Below, in pieces: positions 16,208 to 25,920 of a stretch of 64,000 bases of DNA. Origin of the DNA: Kitasatospora sp. NBC_00315 (GTDB taxonomy: Bacteria; Actinomycetota; Actinomycetes; Streptomycetales; Streptomycetaceae). The position numbers and the translations under genes are program-made. The DNA is taken from contig NZ_CP108025.1 of NCBI RefSeq assembly GCF_041435095.1, forward strand, positions 3,348,001 through 3,412,000. The letters run 5' to 3'. Position 1 is the stretch's first letter. Every line of letters begins with the position of its first letter. Below the pieces are notes generated by a model. It was not told where the DNA came from. It ran no database searches and saw only the letters and a program-made list of their open reading frames with translations.

Positions 16208-16861
16208 GTGGAGCAGAGCATCCGTACCCAGCCGCCAGGGCCCCGCCGCCGTCCGCAGGTCGGCGGCGCCGGGGCCGCCGTACCGGGGCCCGGTCGGCCC
16301 CCGCGCAAGCCCGTACCGGACGGGACCGAGGTCGAGGCGTCCCGGTTGCGGACGGTGACCGAGACCCGTGAGGGACGCCGCGAGTCGGTGCGGCCCGGCG
16401 GGGGCCGGGTCGGCCCCCGGCTCCGGTTGCCACTGCGGATGCGGCTGGGCGCCCGACGCGCCGACGGCAGACCGCGCAGCGGGCGTCCGGCCCGGCTGAC
16501 CGCGGTGGGCACCGGCGTGCTCGCCGTGGTCGCGAGCCTGGCGGCGGCCGGACTGGACCGGTTGCTGTTCGGCGGTATCGGCGTGCTGTTCGGGCTCGCC
16601 TACCTGCTGATCTGCTTCCAGCTGGCCGTCCGGGTACGCCTCGCGGACCTGCTGGCCGCCCCGATCAGCGGGCCGATCGCGTTCGCCGCCGCGCTGCTGC
16701 TGCTCGCGCCGGTGTCCAGTTCGGGCGTCACCGCGCAGGTGGTGGCGCTGGCGACCGGGCTCGCCCTGCGGGCGGTCTGGCTGTTCAGCGGGACGGGCCT
16801 GGCCACGGTGATCATTCTGGCCCGGTTCGTGGCCCAGCGCCGGATCCAGCGCGCCCGCTGA
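16208..16861 (+). CDS. DUF6542-type membrane protein
   Basis: A protein of about 217 residues. The N-terminal half is disordered and rich in Arg/Pro/Gly. The C-terminal half has three to four hydrophobic segments (TAVGTGVLAVVASLAAAGLD, LFGGIGVLFGLAYLLICFQL, IAFAAALLLLAPVSSSG, then a last one near VIILARFVAQRR). This matches the DUF6542 family, which in Streptomyces sits between ychF and ppgK. The GTG at 16208 (VEQSIRTQPP) is chosen; the frame is open back to an ATG at 16106, which gives an unusual leader. Function unknown. Confidence 0.75.
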   Translation: MEQSIRTQPPGPRRRPQVGGAGAAVPGPGRPPRKPVPDGTEVEASRLRTVTETREGRRESVRPGGGRVGPRLRLPLRMRLGARRADGRPRSGRPARLTAVGTGVLAVVASLAAAGLDRLLFGGIGVLFGLAYLLICFQLAVRVRLADLLAAPISGPIAFAAALLLLAPVSSSGVTAQVVALATGLALRAVWLFSGTGLATVIILARFVAQRRIQRAR

Positions 16862-17038
16862 CCCGGCTCCGGATCGCCCGCCGGCTCCACCCGCACGCCC
16901 CACCCGGCCCCGGCCCGGCACGGCAGCGCTCCGGCACGGCACGTCAGCGCCCCGCCCCGGCAGCGCCCCGCCCCGGCGGCGCCCTCGCGCTGCTGCCGAC
17001 ACCGCACCTCCGGCCCCCCGCCCGCGCCCCCGCGCGGC

Positions 17039-17785
17039 TCAGCCCGCCTTGGCCGCCGCCATCGCCGCGCCGACGATGCCCGCGTCGTTGCGCAGCTCCG
17101 CCGGGACGACCTGTGCCTCGCGCGCGTTCAGCAGCGGCATGAACTTCTCGTGCTTGCGGCTGACTCCTCCCCCGATGATGATCAGCTGCGGCGAGAAGAG
17201 CATCTCCACCATGTCCAGGTACTCGTCCACCCGCGACGCCCACTGCTCCCAGGTCAGCTCGTGGCGCTCCTTGGCGGCGGAGGAGGCCCGCCGTTCGGCG
17301 TCCTTGCCGCGCAGCTCCAGATGGCCCAGCTCGGTGTTGGGGACGAGCACGCCGTCGACGAAGAGCGCGCTGCCGATGCCGGTGCCGAAGGTGAGGACGA
17401 GCACCACCCCGTCGCGCGCCTTGCCCGCGCCGTAGGCGGTCTCCGCGAAGCCGGCCGCGTCCGCGTCGTTGAGGACGGTGGCCGGCAGGTCGAGTGCCTC
17501 CCGGAAGAGCCCCTCCGCGTCCAGTCCGATCCATCCCTTGTCGACGTTGGCCGCCGTCCGGGTGTGGCCGCCGACCACCACGCCGGGGAAGGTCAACCCG
17601 ACCGGTCCCTGGTGGTCGAAGTGCCGGACCACCTCGCGGACCGCTGCGACCACCGCCTCCGGTGAGGCGGGGTGCGGGGTCAGCACCTTGTGCCGCTCCT
17701 GGGCCAGCACCCCGCGTCCGAGGTCCACCGGCGCACCCTTGATGCCGGAACCACCGATGTCCACGCCGAAAACCGTCGCCGCCAT
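17039..17785 (-). CDS. ppgK: polyphosphate glucokinase
   Basis: A 248-residue ROK-family glucokinase. Phosphate-1 motif VFGVDIGGSGIKGAPVDL (residues 5-22), glucose-binding NDADAAGFAE, phosphate-2 motif LVLTFGTGIGSALF and ELGHLELRGKDAE are all present. The actinobacterial enzyme phosphorylates glucose with inorganic polyphosphate or ATP, feeding glycolysis. Length matches the family. It sits downstream of ispH on the same strand, but a hairpin at 17906-17941 separates them, so it probably has its own promoter. Confidence 0.95.
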   Translation of the reverse strand: MAATVFGVDIGGSGIKGAPVDLGRGVLAQERHKVLTPHPASPEAVVAAVREVVRHFDHQGPVGLTFPGVVVGGHTRTAANVDKGWIGLDAEGLFREALDLPATVLNDADAAGFAETAYGAGKARDGVVLVLTFGTGIGSALFVDGVLVPNTELGHLELRGKDAERRASSAAKERHELTWEQWASRVDEYLDMVEMLFSPQLIIIGGGVSRKHEKFMPLLNAREAQVVPAELRNDAGIVGAAMAAAKAG

Positions 17786-17905
17786 GCCTCACTCCTGTCC
17801 ATCCACAGCCTGTGCACAAACGTACGAGAGGGCGCGCGACCCCGCCTGCCGGTCGCCGCGCCCACCGCCACGTACCCGCCCTGCTATACCCACCACCGGG
17901 CAGCA

Positions 17906-17941
17906 CGATGCCCGGGAGCCGCGAGGGGCGCCCGGGCATCG
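17906..17941 (-). terminator. hairpin after ispH
   Basis: CGATGCCCGGG pairs perfectly with CCCGGGCATCG across a 14-base loop, 14 bases beyond the ispH stop codon. Confidence 0.7.
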
Positions 17942-17955
17942 GGAGGCGGGTGCGG

Positions 17956-18930
17956 CTAGAGCTTGCCGGCGGCCTCGGCCCGCAGGTCGCGGCGGAGCTC
18001 CTTGGGCAGCGAGAAGATCAGGTGCTCCTCGGCCGTCTTGACGATCGACACGTCGGCGTAGCCGCGCTCGGCGAGCCAGGCCAGCACGCCCTCGACCAGG
18101 ATCTCCGGCACCGAGGCGCCACTGGTGAGGCCGACCGTGGCGACGCCCTCCAGCCAGGACTCCTCGATCTCGTCGGCGAAGTCCACCAGGTGGGCGGCCT
18201 TGGCGCCGTACTCCAGGCCGACCTCGACCAGGCGCACCGAGTTGGAGGAGTTCTTGGAGCCGACCACGATCAGCAGGTCGGTGTCGGGCGCCATCTGCTT
18301 GACGGCGACCTGGCGGTTCTGGGTGGCGTAGCAGATGTCGTCGCTGGGCGGGCTGACCAGCAGCGGGAAGCGCTTCTTCAGCGCGCCGACGGTGGCCATG
18401 GTCTCGTCGACCGACAGCGTGGTCTGGGAGAGCCAGACCACCTTGCTCTCGTCCCGGACCTGCACACCCTCGACGTCCTCGGGGCCGTCGACCAGGTGGA
18501 TCCGCTCCGGGGCCTCGCCCATGGTGCCGACCACCTCCTCGTGGCCCTCGTGGCCGACCAGCAGGATGTCGTAGTCCTCGTCGGCGAACCGGACGGCCTC
18601 CTTGTGGACCTTGGTCACCAGGGGGCAGGTGGCGTCGACGGTGGCGAGCTTCCCGGCCTTCGCCTCGTCGTGGACGGACGGCGCCACGCCGTGCGCGGAG
18701 AACACCACGATCGAGCCCTCGGGCACCTCCTCCGTCTCGTCGACGAAGATCGCGCCCTGCCTCTCCAGGGTCTGCACGACGTACTTGTTGTGGACGATCT
18801 GCTTGCGGACGTAGATCGGTGCCCCGTACTGCTCCAGGGCCTTCTCCACGGCGATGACGGCGCGGTCGACACCCGCGCAGTAGCCCCGGGGGGCGGCGAG
18901 CAGGACGCGGCGCTGAGCAGTGGTGGACAT
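17956..18930 (-). CDS. ispH: 4-hydroxy-3-methylbut-2-enyl diphosphate reductase
   Basis: A 324-residue [4Fe-4S] enzyme, the last step of the MEP isoprenoid pathway, making IPP and DMAPP. The three cluster cysteines are in [27 protein letters not shown] and [11 protein letters not shown]. Other IspH hallmarks are [26 protein letters not shown] and [13 protein letters not shown]. The ATG at 18930 ([16 protein letters not shown]) is chosen; another in-frame ATG three codons earlier (18939) is equally possible. It is divergent from the APC permease gene, with only about 80 bases between starts. Confidence 0.97.
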   Translation of the reverse strand: MSTTAQRRVLLAAPRGYCAGVDRAVIAVEKALEQYGAPIYVRKQIVHNKYVVQTLERQGAIFVDETEEVPEGSIVVFSAHGVAPSVHDEAKAGKLATVDATCPLVTKVHKEAVRFADEDYDILLVGHEGHEEVVGTMGEAPERIHLVDGPEDVEGVQVRDESKVVWLSQTTLSVDETMATVGALKKRFPLLVSPPSDDICYATQNRQVAVKQMAPDTDLLIVVGSKNSSNSVRLVEVGLEYGAKAAHLVDFADEIEESWLEGVATVGLTSGASVPEILVEGVLAWLAERGYADVSIVKTAEEHLIFSLPKELRRDLRAEAAGKL

Positions 18931-19008
18931 GGCTCCCATGGTACGGGCGCCGTCGGGCCGCGCCGACGGTACGGGCAATGGGCCCGCGGGCGCAGCACGT
19001 GATCAAAC

Positions 19009-20370
19009 ATGGACATCATGGACACTGTGAGCGAGCGGGTCGACCCCGGTGGGCTGCGGCGCAGCCTGGGCGTGCGCGACCTGATGGTCTACGGTTTGCT
19101 GTTCATCGCCCCGATGGCCCCGGTCGGCGTGTTCGGGGTGCTGGACGCCAAGAGCCACGGCGCCGTGGCGGTGGTGTACCTCGCGGCGACGATCGCCATG
19201 GGCTTCACCGCGTTCTCGTACGCCCAGATGGTGCGGGCCGTGCCGCAGACCGGGTCGGTGTTCGCCTACGCCCGGGCCGGGCTCGGCGAGGGCCCCGGCT
19301 TCATCGCCGGCTGGATGGCGATGCTCGACTACCTGCTGATCCCCGCGGTGGCGTACCTGTTCTCCGGAATCGCGCTGAACTCGCTGGTTCCGGGCGTGTC
19401 GCGGTGGGTGTGGACGGTCCTGGCGGTCGTGGTCACCACGGCGCTGAACCTGATCGGCGTGCGGACGGCGGCGGCGGTCGGTTTCGCGGTGCTGGCGCTG
19501 GAGATCGCGGTGCTGGCGCTGTTCGTGGTGGCGGCCACGGTGGTGCTGGTCCGCGACGGCGCGGCCCGTGGCTGGGCCTCGCCGCTGGCCGGGGTGGGCG
19601 GTTTCTCGTCGACCGCCGTGCTCTCGGCGGTCAGCGTGGCGGTGCTGTCCTACCTGGGCTTCGACGCGATCGCCTCGTTCGTGGAGGAGGCCGTGGGCGC
19701 CTCGGCGGCGGTGGCGAGGGCGGTGCTGTGGTGCCTGGTGCTGGCCGGTGTGCTGTTCGTCGCGCAGACGTACCTGGCGGCGCTGCTGGAGCCGGACTCC
19801 CCGCAGCAGCTGGCGGCCGATCCGGCGGCCCAGGGCGCGGCCTTCTACCGGACGGTGGACGTGGCGATCGCGCACTGGCTGCACACGCTGGTCGCGGTCA
19901 GCAAGGCGATCGGTGCGGCCTTCGCCGCGCTGGCGGGGCAGGCGGCGGCCGGGCGGCTGCTGTTCGCGATGGGCCGCGAGGGGCGGTTGCCGCGCGCGCT
20001 CGCGGCGGTGGACGGGCGCTCCGGCGTGCCGCGTCCGGCGCTGCTGACCGCGGCGCTGATCACGCTGGTCGCGGCCGTCTGGGCGGCCCGCCGGGACGAC
20101 GGGCTGGACCGGCTGACCTCGGTGGTCGACATCGGCGCGCTGACCGCGTTCGTCCTGCTGCACGCCTCGGTGATCGGCTGGTACACCGTCCGGCAGGGCT
20201 CCCGGGACCGCCTGCGGCACCTGATCGTCCCGGTGCTGGGCATCGCGGTGACCGTCGCGGTGATCGTCGAGGCCGCGCACGTCGCCCAGTGGGTCGGCCT
20301 GTTCTGGCTTGCCGCCGGGATCGTCGTGCTGCTGGTCCAGGACCGGACGGCTGTCGGCCGCCGGCGCTAG
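19009..20370 (+). CDS. APC-family amino acid permease
   Basis: A 453-residue inner-membrane transporter with about 12 hydrophobic segments. The first segment and loop ([20 protein letters not shown]) and the [16 protein letters not shown] motif are typical of the amino acid/polyamine/organocation superfamily. The substrate cannot be told. A second ATG lies three codons in (MDTVSERVD). It is divergent from ispH and closely followed by xseA (10 bases after its stop codon), so the two may be co-transcribed. Confidence 0.9.
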   Translation: MDIMDTVSERVDPGGLRRSLGVRDLMVYGLLFIAPMAPVGVFGVLDAKSHGAVAVVYLAATIAMGFTAFSYAQMVRAVPQTGSVFAYARAGLGEGPGFIAGWMAMLDYLLIPAVAYLFSGIALNSLVPGVSRWVWTVLAVVVTTALNLIGVRTAAAVGFAVLALEIAVLALFVVAATVVLVRDGAARGWASPLAGVGGFSSTAVLSAVSVAVLSYLGFDAIASFVEEAVGASAAVARAVLWCLVLAGVLFVAQTYLAALLEPDSPQQLAADPAAQGAAFYRTVDVAIAHWLHTLVAVSKAIGAAFAALAGQAAAGRLLFAMGREGRLPRALAAVDGRSGVPRPALLTAALITLVAAVWAARRDDGLDRLTSVVDIGALTAFVLLHASVIGWYTVRQGSRDRLRHLIVPVLGIAVTVAVIVEAAHVAQWVGLFWLAAGIVVLLVQDRTAVGRRR

Positions 20371-20380
20371 CCTCGTCATC

Positions 20381-21592
20381 ATGGCCAACACCAGCTCACC
20401 CGAAGCCCCGATCCCGGTCGGCAAGGTCTCCGCGTTGATCGGCGGCTGGATCGAGCGTCTCGGCGCCGTCTGGGTGGAGGGCCAGATCACCCAGCTGAGC
20501 CGTCGGCCGGGCGCGGGCGTGGTGTTCCTGACCCTGCGTGACCCGGAGCGCGACGTCTCGCTGACCGTCACCTGCTTCCGGGCCGTTTTCGAGCAGGTCG
20601 CGGACGTGGTCCAGGAGGGCTCGCGGATCATCGTGCACGCCAGGCCGGAGTGGTACGGCGCGCGCGGCACGCTCTCGCTGCGGGCCGACGAGATCCGGCT
20701 GGTCGGGCTCGGCGAGCTGCTCGCCCGGCTGGAACAGCTCAAGCGGAGGCTGGCGGGAGAGGGCCTGTTCGCCGCCGACCGCAAGCGCCCGCTGCCGTTC
20801 CTGCCGCAGTGCATCGGCCTGGTGACGGGCCGGGGCTCGGCCGCCGAGCGGGACGTCCTGGAGAACGCCAGGCGGCGCTGGCCGGCCGTCCGCTTCGAGG
20901 TCCGCAACGTGCCGGTGCAGGGCAACAGCGCGGTGGCGCAGGTCTCGGCGGCGATCCGGGCGCTGGACGAGCATCCCGAGGTGGACGTGATCATCGTGGC
21001 CCGGGGCGGCGGCAGCGTGGAGGACCTGCTGCCGTTCTCGGACGAACAGCTGGTGCGGCTGGTCGCGGCCGCCCGCACGCCCGTGGTCAGCGCGATCGGG
21101 CACGAGCCGGACCAGCCCCTGCTGGACTTCGTGGCCGACCTGCGGGCCTCCACCCCCACCGACGCGGCCAAGCGGGTGGTGCCGGACGTCGGCGAGGAGC
21201 TGGGACGCGTCCGCCAGCTGCGGGACCGGGCCCGGCGCCAGGTGACCGGGCGGGTGGAGCGCGAGCAGCACGGCCTGGACGGCGTGCGCAGCCGCCCGGT
21301 GCTCGCCGCACCCGAGCGGATGCTGGACGGCCGCGCGCACGAGCTGACCGCGCTGCTGGAGCGGGCCAGGCGGACCGTCGGACACCGCCTGGACGCCGCC
21401 GAGTCGGATCTCGGGCACACCCTGGCCCGGGTCGTGGCGCTCTCCCCGGCCGCGACGCTGGAGCGCGGCTACGCCGTGCTGCAGCGTGCCGACGGCGCCG
21501 TGGTGACGGATCCGGCGCAGGTCGGGCCGAGGGACGTCCTGCACGCGCGGGTGGCCGGCGGCGGCTTCGCGGTGACGGTCGACGAGGTCTGA
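20381..21592 (+). CDS. xseA: exodeoxyribonuclease VII large subunit
   Basis: A 403-residue protein starting [20 protein letters not shown]. The N-terminal OB fold includes [20 protein letters not shown]. The conserved core has [30 protein letters not shown] and [20 protein letters not shown] then TPTDAAK, all hallmarks of XseA. The C-terminal coiled-coil binds several small XseB subunits; the pair degrades single-stranded DNA. xseB follows about 590 bases downstream on the same strand, with a GNAT gene on the other strand between them. Confidence 0.96.
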   Translation: MANTSSPEAPIPVGKVSALIGGWIERLGAVWVEGQITQLSRRPGAGVVFLTLRDPERDVSLTVTCFRAVFEQVADVVQEGSRIIVHARPEWYGARGTLSLRADEIRLVGLGELLARLEQLKRRLAGEGLFAADRKRPLPFLPQCIGLVTGRGSAAERDVLENARRRWPAVRFEVRNVPVQGNSAVAQVSAAIRALDEHPEVDVIIVARGGGSVEDLLPFSDEQLVRLVAAARTPVVSAIGHEPDQPLLDFVADLRASTPTDAAKRVVPDVGEELGRVRQLRDRARRQVTGRVEREQHGLDGVRSRPVLAAPERMLDGRAHELTALLERARRTVGHRLDAAESDLGHTLARVVALSPAATLERGYAVLQRADGAVVTDPAQVGPRDVLHARVAGGGFAVTVDEV

Positions 21593-21604
21593 GCGGGGCG
21601 GCGG

Positions 21605-22105
21605 TCAGACCTCGGCCGGGTGGCGGCGGGACAGCGCGATCGAGTGCTCCCGGAAGCCGAGGCCGCGGTAGAGCTCCACCCCGGCGCTGCTCGCGTGCAG
21701 GTCGATCCTGGTCGCGTGGCGGTCGTCGAACCAGCCGAGCAGGGCCTCGGTGCAGGCCCGGGCGTAACCCCGACGCCGGTGCCCGGGATCGGTGCAGATG
21801 TTGAAGACGAAGCCGAAGAGCCCGTCCGGGTGCCCGGGGGCGGGCAGCCGCCGCTCCAGGGTGCCGACGGCGCAGGCGGCGAGGCGCCCGGGGCGGCCGG
21901 GATCGTCGACGACGAAGACGGGCATGGTGAGATCCGGCGCCGGCTGGGCGAGGCGCTCGCGGAGCACCGCCTCGGCGGCCGGCTGCCAGGGCTCGGGGGT
22001 GGGGTCGGCCGCTCCCGACCGGCCCGCCATCGCCTCGAACATCAGCCCGCGCAGCCGGACGAGTTCGGGCGCGTCATCGGGGATCCCGGGGCGTACGAGG
22101 CTCAT
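21605..22105 (-). CDS. GNAT-family N-acetyltransferase
   Basis: A 166-residue acetyltransferase. The acetyl-CoA-binding motif A is FNICTDPGHRRRGYARACTE (R-x-x-G-x-A) and the C-terminal ELYRGLGFREHSIALSR is the usual motif B strand-helix. The acceptor is unknown. Start at MSLVRPGIPDDAPELVRLRG, a typical GNAT N-terminus. It is inserted in antisense orientation between xseA and xseB. Confidence 0.88.
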   Translation of the reverse strand: MSLVRPGIPDDAPELVRLRGLMFEAMAGRSGAADPTPEPWQPAAEAVLRERLAQPAPDLTMPVFVVDDPGRPGRLAACAVGTLERRLPAPGHPDGLFGFVFNICTDPGHRRRGYARACTEALLGWFDDRHATRIDLHASSAGVELYRGLGFREHSIALSRRHPAEV

Positions 22106-22180
22106 CCGTGGAGCCTAGAGCCGGCCGCCGCCGGCGCGCACGTGAATTGTCCTGTCGGTGCCACCGCCTACGCTGGCCTC

Positions 22181-22447
22181 ATGGCAGAGCAGGAGAGCGG
22201 GCGGCGGACGCCGCAGGAGAACGAGCAGCCGCCGACGCCCGACGACGCGCTCGGCTACGAGCACGCCCGGGACGCGCTGCTGGAGGTCGTCCGGCAGTTG
22301 GAGACCGGCGGGACGTCGCTGGAGGAGTCGCTGGCGCTCTGGGAGCGCGGGGAGCAGCTGGCCAAGGTCTGCCAGCGCTGGCTGGACGGCGCGCGCGCCC
22401 GACTCGACGCGGCGCTGGCCGCCGAGGAGACCGGCGGGAGCAGCTGA
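22181..22447 (+). CDS. xseB: exodeoxyribonuclease VII small subunit
   Basis: An 88-residue protein. After an acidic leader it reads LGYEHARDALLEVVRQLETG then TSLEESLALWERGEQLAKVC and QRWLDGARARLDAAL. This is the XseB helical hairpin that coats the XseA coiled coil. Length fits the family. It is read in the same direction as xseA but separated from it by the antisense GNAT gene. Confidence 0.95.
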   Translation: MAEQESGRRTPQENEQPPTPDDALGYEHARDALLEVVRQLETGGTSLEESLALWERGEQLAKVCQRWLDGARARLDAALAAEETGGSS

Positions 22448-22487
22448 CCGGCGCGGGCCCGGCGCCCGGACGGGGGATTCGGCGGAC

Positions 22488-22501
22488 GTGACACGCGTCA
22501 C
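22488..22501. promoter_or_regulatory. inverted repeat upstream of the nitroreductase gene
   Basis: GTGACacgcGTCAC, a short perfect inverted repeat about 110 bases before the nitroreductase start. It could be an operator; the regulator is not identified. Confidence 0.4.
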
Positions 22502-22524
22502 ATCGGGAACGGGAACAGTTGAAT

Positions 22525-22543
22525 GTTCACTCATGTTGTGAAC
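22525..22543. promoter_or_regulatory. inverted repeat upstream of the nitroreductase gene (proximal)
   Basis: GTTCACtcatgttGTGAAC, two perfect 6-base arms separated by 7 bases, about 55 bases before the start codon. The position suits an operator or activator site. Confidence 0.45.
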
Positions 22544-22598
22544 GGGGGATCGGCACTCGCCGAGACACGCCTTCCGTCCACGCATGAGGTGCACAAGC

Positions 22599-23210
22599 AT
22601 GACGACTGCCGCCCACGACGCTCTGGTGCTCGACGCCGTCGCCCAGGACCTCCTCTTCCGCGAGGCCCACACGGCCAACACCTTCACCGACGAGCCGGTC
22701 GGCGACGAGCAGATCCAGGCCGTCTACGACCTGGTCAAGTACGCCCCGACGGCGTTCAACCAGCAGCCGCTGCGCGTCGTGCTGGTCCGCTCCGCCGAGG
22801 GCCGGGCGCGCCTGGTCCAGCACATGGCGGACGGCAACAAGGCCAAGACCTCGGCCGCCCCGCTGGTCGCCATCCTGGCCGCCGACAACGAGTTCCACGA
22901 GGAGCTCCCGACCGTGCTGCCGAGCTTCCCGCAGGCGAAGGACCTCTTCTTCTCCGAGCGCCCCGTGCGCGAGGCCTCCGCGCTCTTCAACGGCGCCCTG
23001 CAGGCGGGCTACTTCATCCTCGGCGTGCGCGCCGCGGGCCTGGCCGCCGGCCCGATGACCGGCTACAACGCCGAGGGCATCGACAAGGAGTTCTTCGCCG
23101 ACGGCGAGCACTCGGTGCTGGCCGTGGTCAACATCGGCAAGCCGGGCGAGGACGCCTCGTACCCGCGCTCCCCGCGTCTGGCCTACGACGAGGTCGTCAC
23201 CACCGTCTGA
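22599..23210 (+). CDS. nitroreductase-family oxidoreductase (malonic semialdehyde reductase-like)
   Basis: A 203-residue FMN protein of the nitroreductase superfamily. [20 protein letters not shown] followed by [17 protein letters not shown] is the family N-terminus. The C-terminal [20 protein letters not shown] and [17 protein letters not shown] pattern matches the RutE/YdfG-associated malonic semialdehyde reductase group. The in vivo substrate is not proven. GAGGTG lies 8 bases before the ATG at 22599. Two inverted repeats in its promoter suggest regulation, perhaps by redox or electrophile stress. Confidence 0.88.
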   Translation: MTTAAHDALVLDAVAQDLLFREAHTANTFTDEPVGDEQIQAVYDLVKYAPTAFNQQPLRVVLVRSAEGRARLVQHMADGNKAKTSAAPLVAILAADNEFHEELPTVLPSFPQAKDLFFSERPVREASALFNGALQAGYFILGVRAAGLAAGPMTGYNAEGIDKEFFADGEHSVLAVVNIGKPGEDASYPRSPRLAYDEVVTTV

Positions 23211-23244
23211 TCCCCCCGGGGACGCCCGACCACGGGCGGACACC

Positions 23245-23284
23245 GCAGCGGCCCGCCACCCCCGTCGGGGTGGCGGGCCGCTGC
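23245..23284. terminator. strong hairpin between convergent genes
   Basis: An 18-bp perfect stem (GCAGCGGCCCGCCACCCC at 23245) with a CGTC loop. It lies between the nitroreductase and DUF4245 stop codons. Confidence 0.85.
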
Positions 23285-23346
23285 GCGTTCGGGGCGGGAG
23301 GGGAGTCGGGCACCGGGAGCGGCCGGCCCGTCCGGGCCGGGCCCGC

Positions 23347-23898
23347 TCACTTCAGGGCCCGGGCCAGCTCCGTCAGTTCCTCGTACGAGGCGGTGCCGGT
23401 GACCAGCGTGGTCGCCGTGCCCGACGGGACCGCCAGCGCGCGGGCCTTGGCGCCCTGCACCTTGTCCCAGGTCGCCCCGGACACCGCGGCGGTGCCGTCG
23501 GCCGCGCCGCCGGCCACCTGCGCGGCCAGGAACTCCTCGCGGGGAGCGTCGCTCTGCTCGACGGCCGCGTACTGGCCGGAGGGGGTCACGAAGCCGAGGT
23601 GCCAACTGCTGTGCCCGTCCGAGCCCTTGCTGCTCGCGTCGTGGTACTCCACGGAGGTGGCCCGCCACTTCTGCGGCAGACCCTCCGGGGAGAGCAGCGG
23701 GAACGGTGCGGCCCGCTTCGCCGACGCCGCGGCCACCTGGTACTGGACCGGCTGCACGCCGTCACCCTCGGAATGCGGCACGAAGACGTACGCGACCGCG
23801 ACCACACCACCGACCGCCAGCATCGACAGGATCATGTCCCGTACCGACTGCCGGCTCCTCATGCTGCTCTTGCCTGCCACCCCCTCATGGTGACCCAT
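23347..23898 (-). CDS. DUF4245-type membrane-anchored protein
   Basis: A 183-residue protein with one N-terminal membrane anchor ([20 protein letters not shown]) and an outside domain. [52 protein letters not shown] and [19 protein letters not shown] match the actinobacterial DUF4245 family, usually found next to glpX. Function unknown. The start at ATG 23898 is chosen; another Met lies at residue 13. Divergent from glpX. Confidence 0.82.
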   Translation of the reverse strand: MGHHEGVAGKSSMRSRQSVRDMILSMLAVGGVVAVAYVFVPHSEGDGVQPVQYQVAAASAKRAAPFPLLSPEGLPQKWRATSVEYHDASSKGSDGHSSWHLGFVTPSGQYAAVEQSDAPREEFLAAQVAGGAADGTAAVSGATWDKVQGAKARALAVPSGTATTLVTGTASYEELTELARALK

Positions 23899-24096
23899 CG
23901 CACCGCGGCGGCCGACACCCGGGGTACCCACGCACGGGTGAACAGGGGCAAAGCCACCCGAAGCACCGGGGGCCCGGGACCCGCGCCACAGACAGTGCTC
24001 CGGGGGCCGGATACGATCGCAAGACCCTCACCATGGCGTTCGACTCGGGCAGTAGTCGGACGCTTACTGGCCGTCGCGTACAGAGAGGTAACGACG

Positions 24097-25152
24097 ATGA
24101 CCACGCACGCTGTGCAGTCCAGCTACCCGAACACCCTCCCGCAGTCCCTTGAGGTAGCACCCGAGGCTCCCGACCGGAACCTCGCACTCGAACTCGTCCG
24201 GGTCACCGAGGCGGCCGCCATGGCGGCCGGCCGCTGGGTCGGCCGCGGTGACAAGAACGGCGCCGACGGCGCCGCGGTCAAGGCCATGCGCACGCTCGTC
24301 TCCACCGTCTCGATGAACGGCATCGTCGTCATCGGGGAGGGCGAGAAGGACGAGGCGCCGATGCTCTACAACGGCGAGCGGGTCGGCGACGGCACCGGCG
24401 CCGAGTGCGACGTCGCGGTGGACCCGGTCGACGGGACCACCCTGACCGCCAAGGGCATGGCCAACGCGGTCGCGGTCCTGGCGGTCGCGGACCGCGGCAC
24501 CATGTTCGACCCGAGCGCGGTGTTCTACATGGACAAGCTCGTGGCCGGCCCCGAGGCCGCCGAGTTCGTCGACATCACGGCCCCGCCGGCCGTCAACATC
24601 CGCCGGGTCGCCAAGGCCAAGGGCAGCGCCGTCGAGGACGTCACGGTGATGATCCTCGACCGCCCCCGTCACGAGGACCTGGTCCGCCAGGTGCGCGAGG
24701 CGGGCGCCCGGATCAAGTTCATCTCGGACGGCGACGTGGCCGGCGCCATCATGACCGCCCGCGAGGGCACCGGCGTCGACCTGCTGCTCGGCATCGGCGG
24801 CACCCCCGAGGGGATCATCGCGGCCTGCGCCATGAAGTGCATGGGCGGCGTGATCCAGGGCCGACTGTGGCCCAAGGACGACGCCGAGCGGCAGAAGGCC
24901 CTCGACGCCGGCCACGACCTCGACCGGGTGCTCACCACCAACGACCTGGTCAGCGGCGACAACGTGTTCTTCGTCGCGACCGGCATCACCGACGGTGAAC
25001 TGCTGCGCGGCGTCCACTACCGCCAGGAGACCGCCACCACCAGCTCGCTGGTGATGCGCTCCAAGAGCGGCACCATCCGGGAGATCAACTCCACCCACAA
25101 GCTCTCCAAGCTGCGGGCGTACAGCGCGATCGACTTCGACCGCGCGAACTGA
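24097..25152 (+). CDS. glpX: class II fructose-1,6-bisphosphatase
   Basis: A 351-residue enzyme starting [20 protein letters not shown]. GlpX signatures: [40 protein letters not shown] (metal-binding DPVDGTT), [14 protein letters not shown] and [20 protein letters not shown]. It removes the C1 phosphate in gluconeogenesis. In actinobacteria this is often the only FBPase. GAGAGG precedes the ATG. PEP carboxykinase, the other gluconeogenic control point, is also in this window (51.6 kb). Confidence 0.97.
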   Translation: MTTHAVQSSYPNTLPQSLEVAPEAPDRNLALELVRVTEAAAMAAGRWVGRGDKNGADGAAVKAMRTLVSTVSMNGIVVIGEGEKDEAPMLYNGERVGDGTGAECDVAVDPVDGTTLTAKGMANAVAVLAVADRGTMFDPSAVFYMDKLVAGPEAAEFVDITAPPAVNIRRVAKAKGSAVEDVTVMILDRPRHEDLVRQVREAGARIKFISDGDVAGAIMTAREGTGVDLLLGIGGTPEGIIAACAMKCMGGVIQGRLWPKDDAERQKALDAGHDLDRVLTTNDLVSGDNVFFVATGITDGELLRGVHYRQETATTSSLVMRSKSGTIREINSTHKLSKLRAYSAIDFDRAN

Positions 25153-25197
25153 CCCGGCGCCCGCGGGCGTCGTGGCAGCGGGCGGCACCGGACCAAC

Positions 25198-25234
25198 GGC
25201 GGCCCCGGCGGAATCTCCCTCCGCCGGGGCCGCC
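25198..25234. terminator. perfect hairpin between glpX and the wbl gene
   Basis: GGCGGCCCCGGCGGA pairs exactly with TCCGCCGGGGCCGCC over a 7-base loop. It sits between two convergent stop codons, so it can stop both. Confidence 0.85.
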
Positions 25235-25279
25235 GCCGCGTTCCGGGCCGGCCGCCTCCGGTGGGCCGGCCGGCGGCGG

Positions 25280-25669
25280 TCAGCCCGCTATCCGGCGGGC
25301 GGCGGACACCCGGGCGCTCTCCCGGAGCTCCACGTCGCGGCGCCGCTGGCGGGCCAGCACCACCCGCCGCTCGGCGGCCGTCAGACCGCCCCAGACGCCG
25401 TAGGGCTCCGGCTGGGCCAGCGCGTGCTCCCGGCACTCCAGCAGCACCGGGCAGCGGGCGCAGACCCGCTTCGCCTGCTCCTCGCGGGCGAGTCGGGCCG
25501 CGGTCGGCTCCTTGGAGGGCGCGAAGAACAGACCGGCCTCGTCCCGACAGCAGGCCGCCCCGGTGTGCCAGGGGCTGTCGTCGTCGTGCGCCTGTGCGAG
25601 CGGCTGCAGCGGTGCGGGCTGCGGCGCGGCGGCACGGCGGATGGCGCGGGAGTCGATCGGATGCAGCAC
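25280..25669 (-). CDS. WhiB-like (Wbl) iron-sulfur transcription factor
   Basis: A 129-residue Wbl protein. The four cluster cysteines are in TGAACCRDEAGLFF (one of the CC pair) and RVCARCPVLLECREHAL (C-x2-C-x5-C). The family glycine motif is PYGVWGGLTAAERR, followed by a basic C-terminus. Wbl proteins carry a [4Fe-4S] cluster sensitive to NO and O2 and usually bind the primary sigma factor to tune development or stress genes. The GTG at 25669 has AGGAG seven bases upstream; the frame is open to 25771. Confidence 0.92.
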   Translation of the reverse strand: MLHPIDSRAIRRAAAPQPAPLQPLAQAHDDDSPWHTGAACCRDEAGLFFAPSKEPTAARLAREEQAKRVCARCPVLLECREHALAQPEPYGVWGGLTAAERRVVLARQRRRDVELRESARVSAARRIAG

Positions 25670-25920
25670 GGCGTACTCCTGACGAGGCTCAAGACTCGGG
25701 GAAGGCGCGTCCCTGCCCGGCTGCCCCGCGCTACACCCCCCGTGCCGGCCCCAGGCCGCCTCCGGTGTCACAGCCGTACAAGAAACGATGTGCGACAGGA
25801 ACTACCCCGCCCCACTCCGATTCATGCACACCGCACGCAACCGACTACTCAGTGCACTCAAGGCAACGCCGAGTGCACGACCGGCAGTTGACGGCGGGCC
25901 ACGGAGGACCCCGCTCCGGC

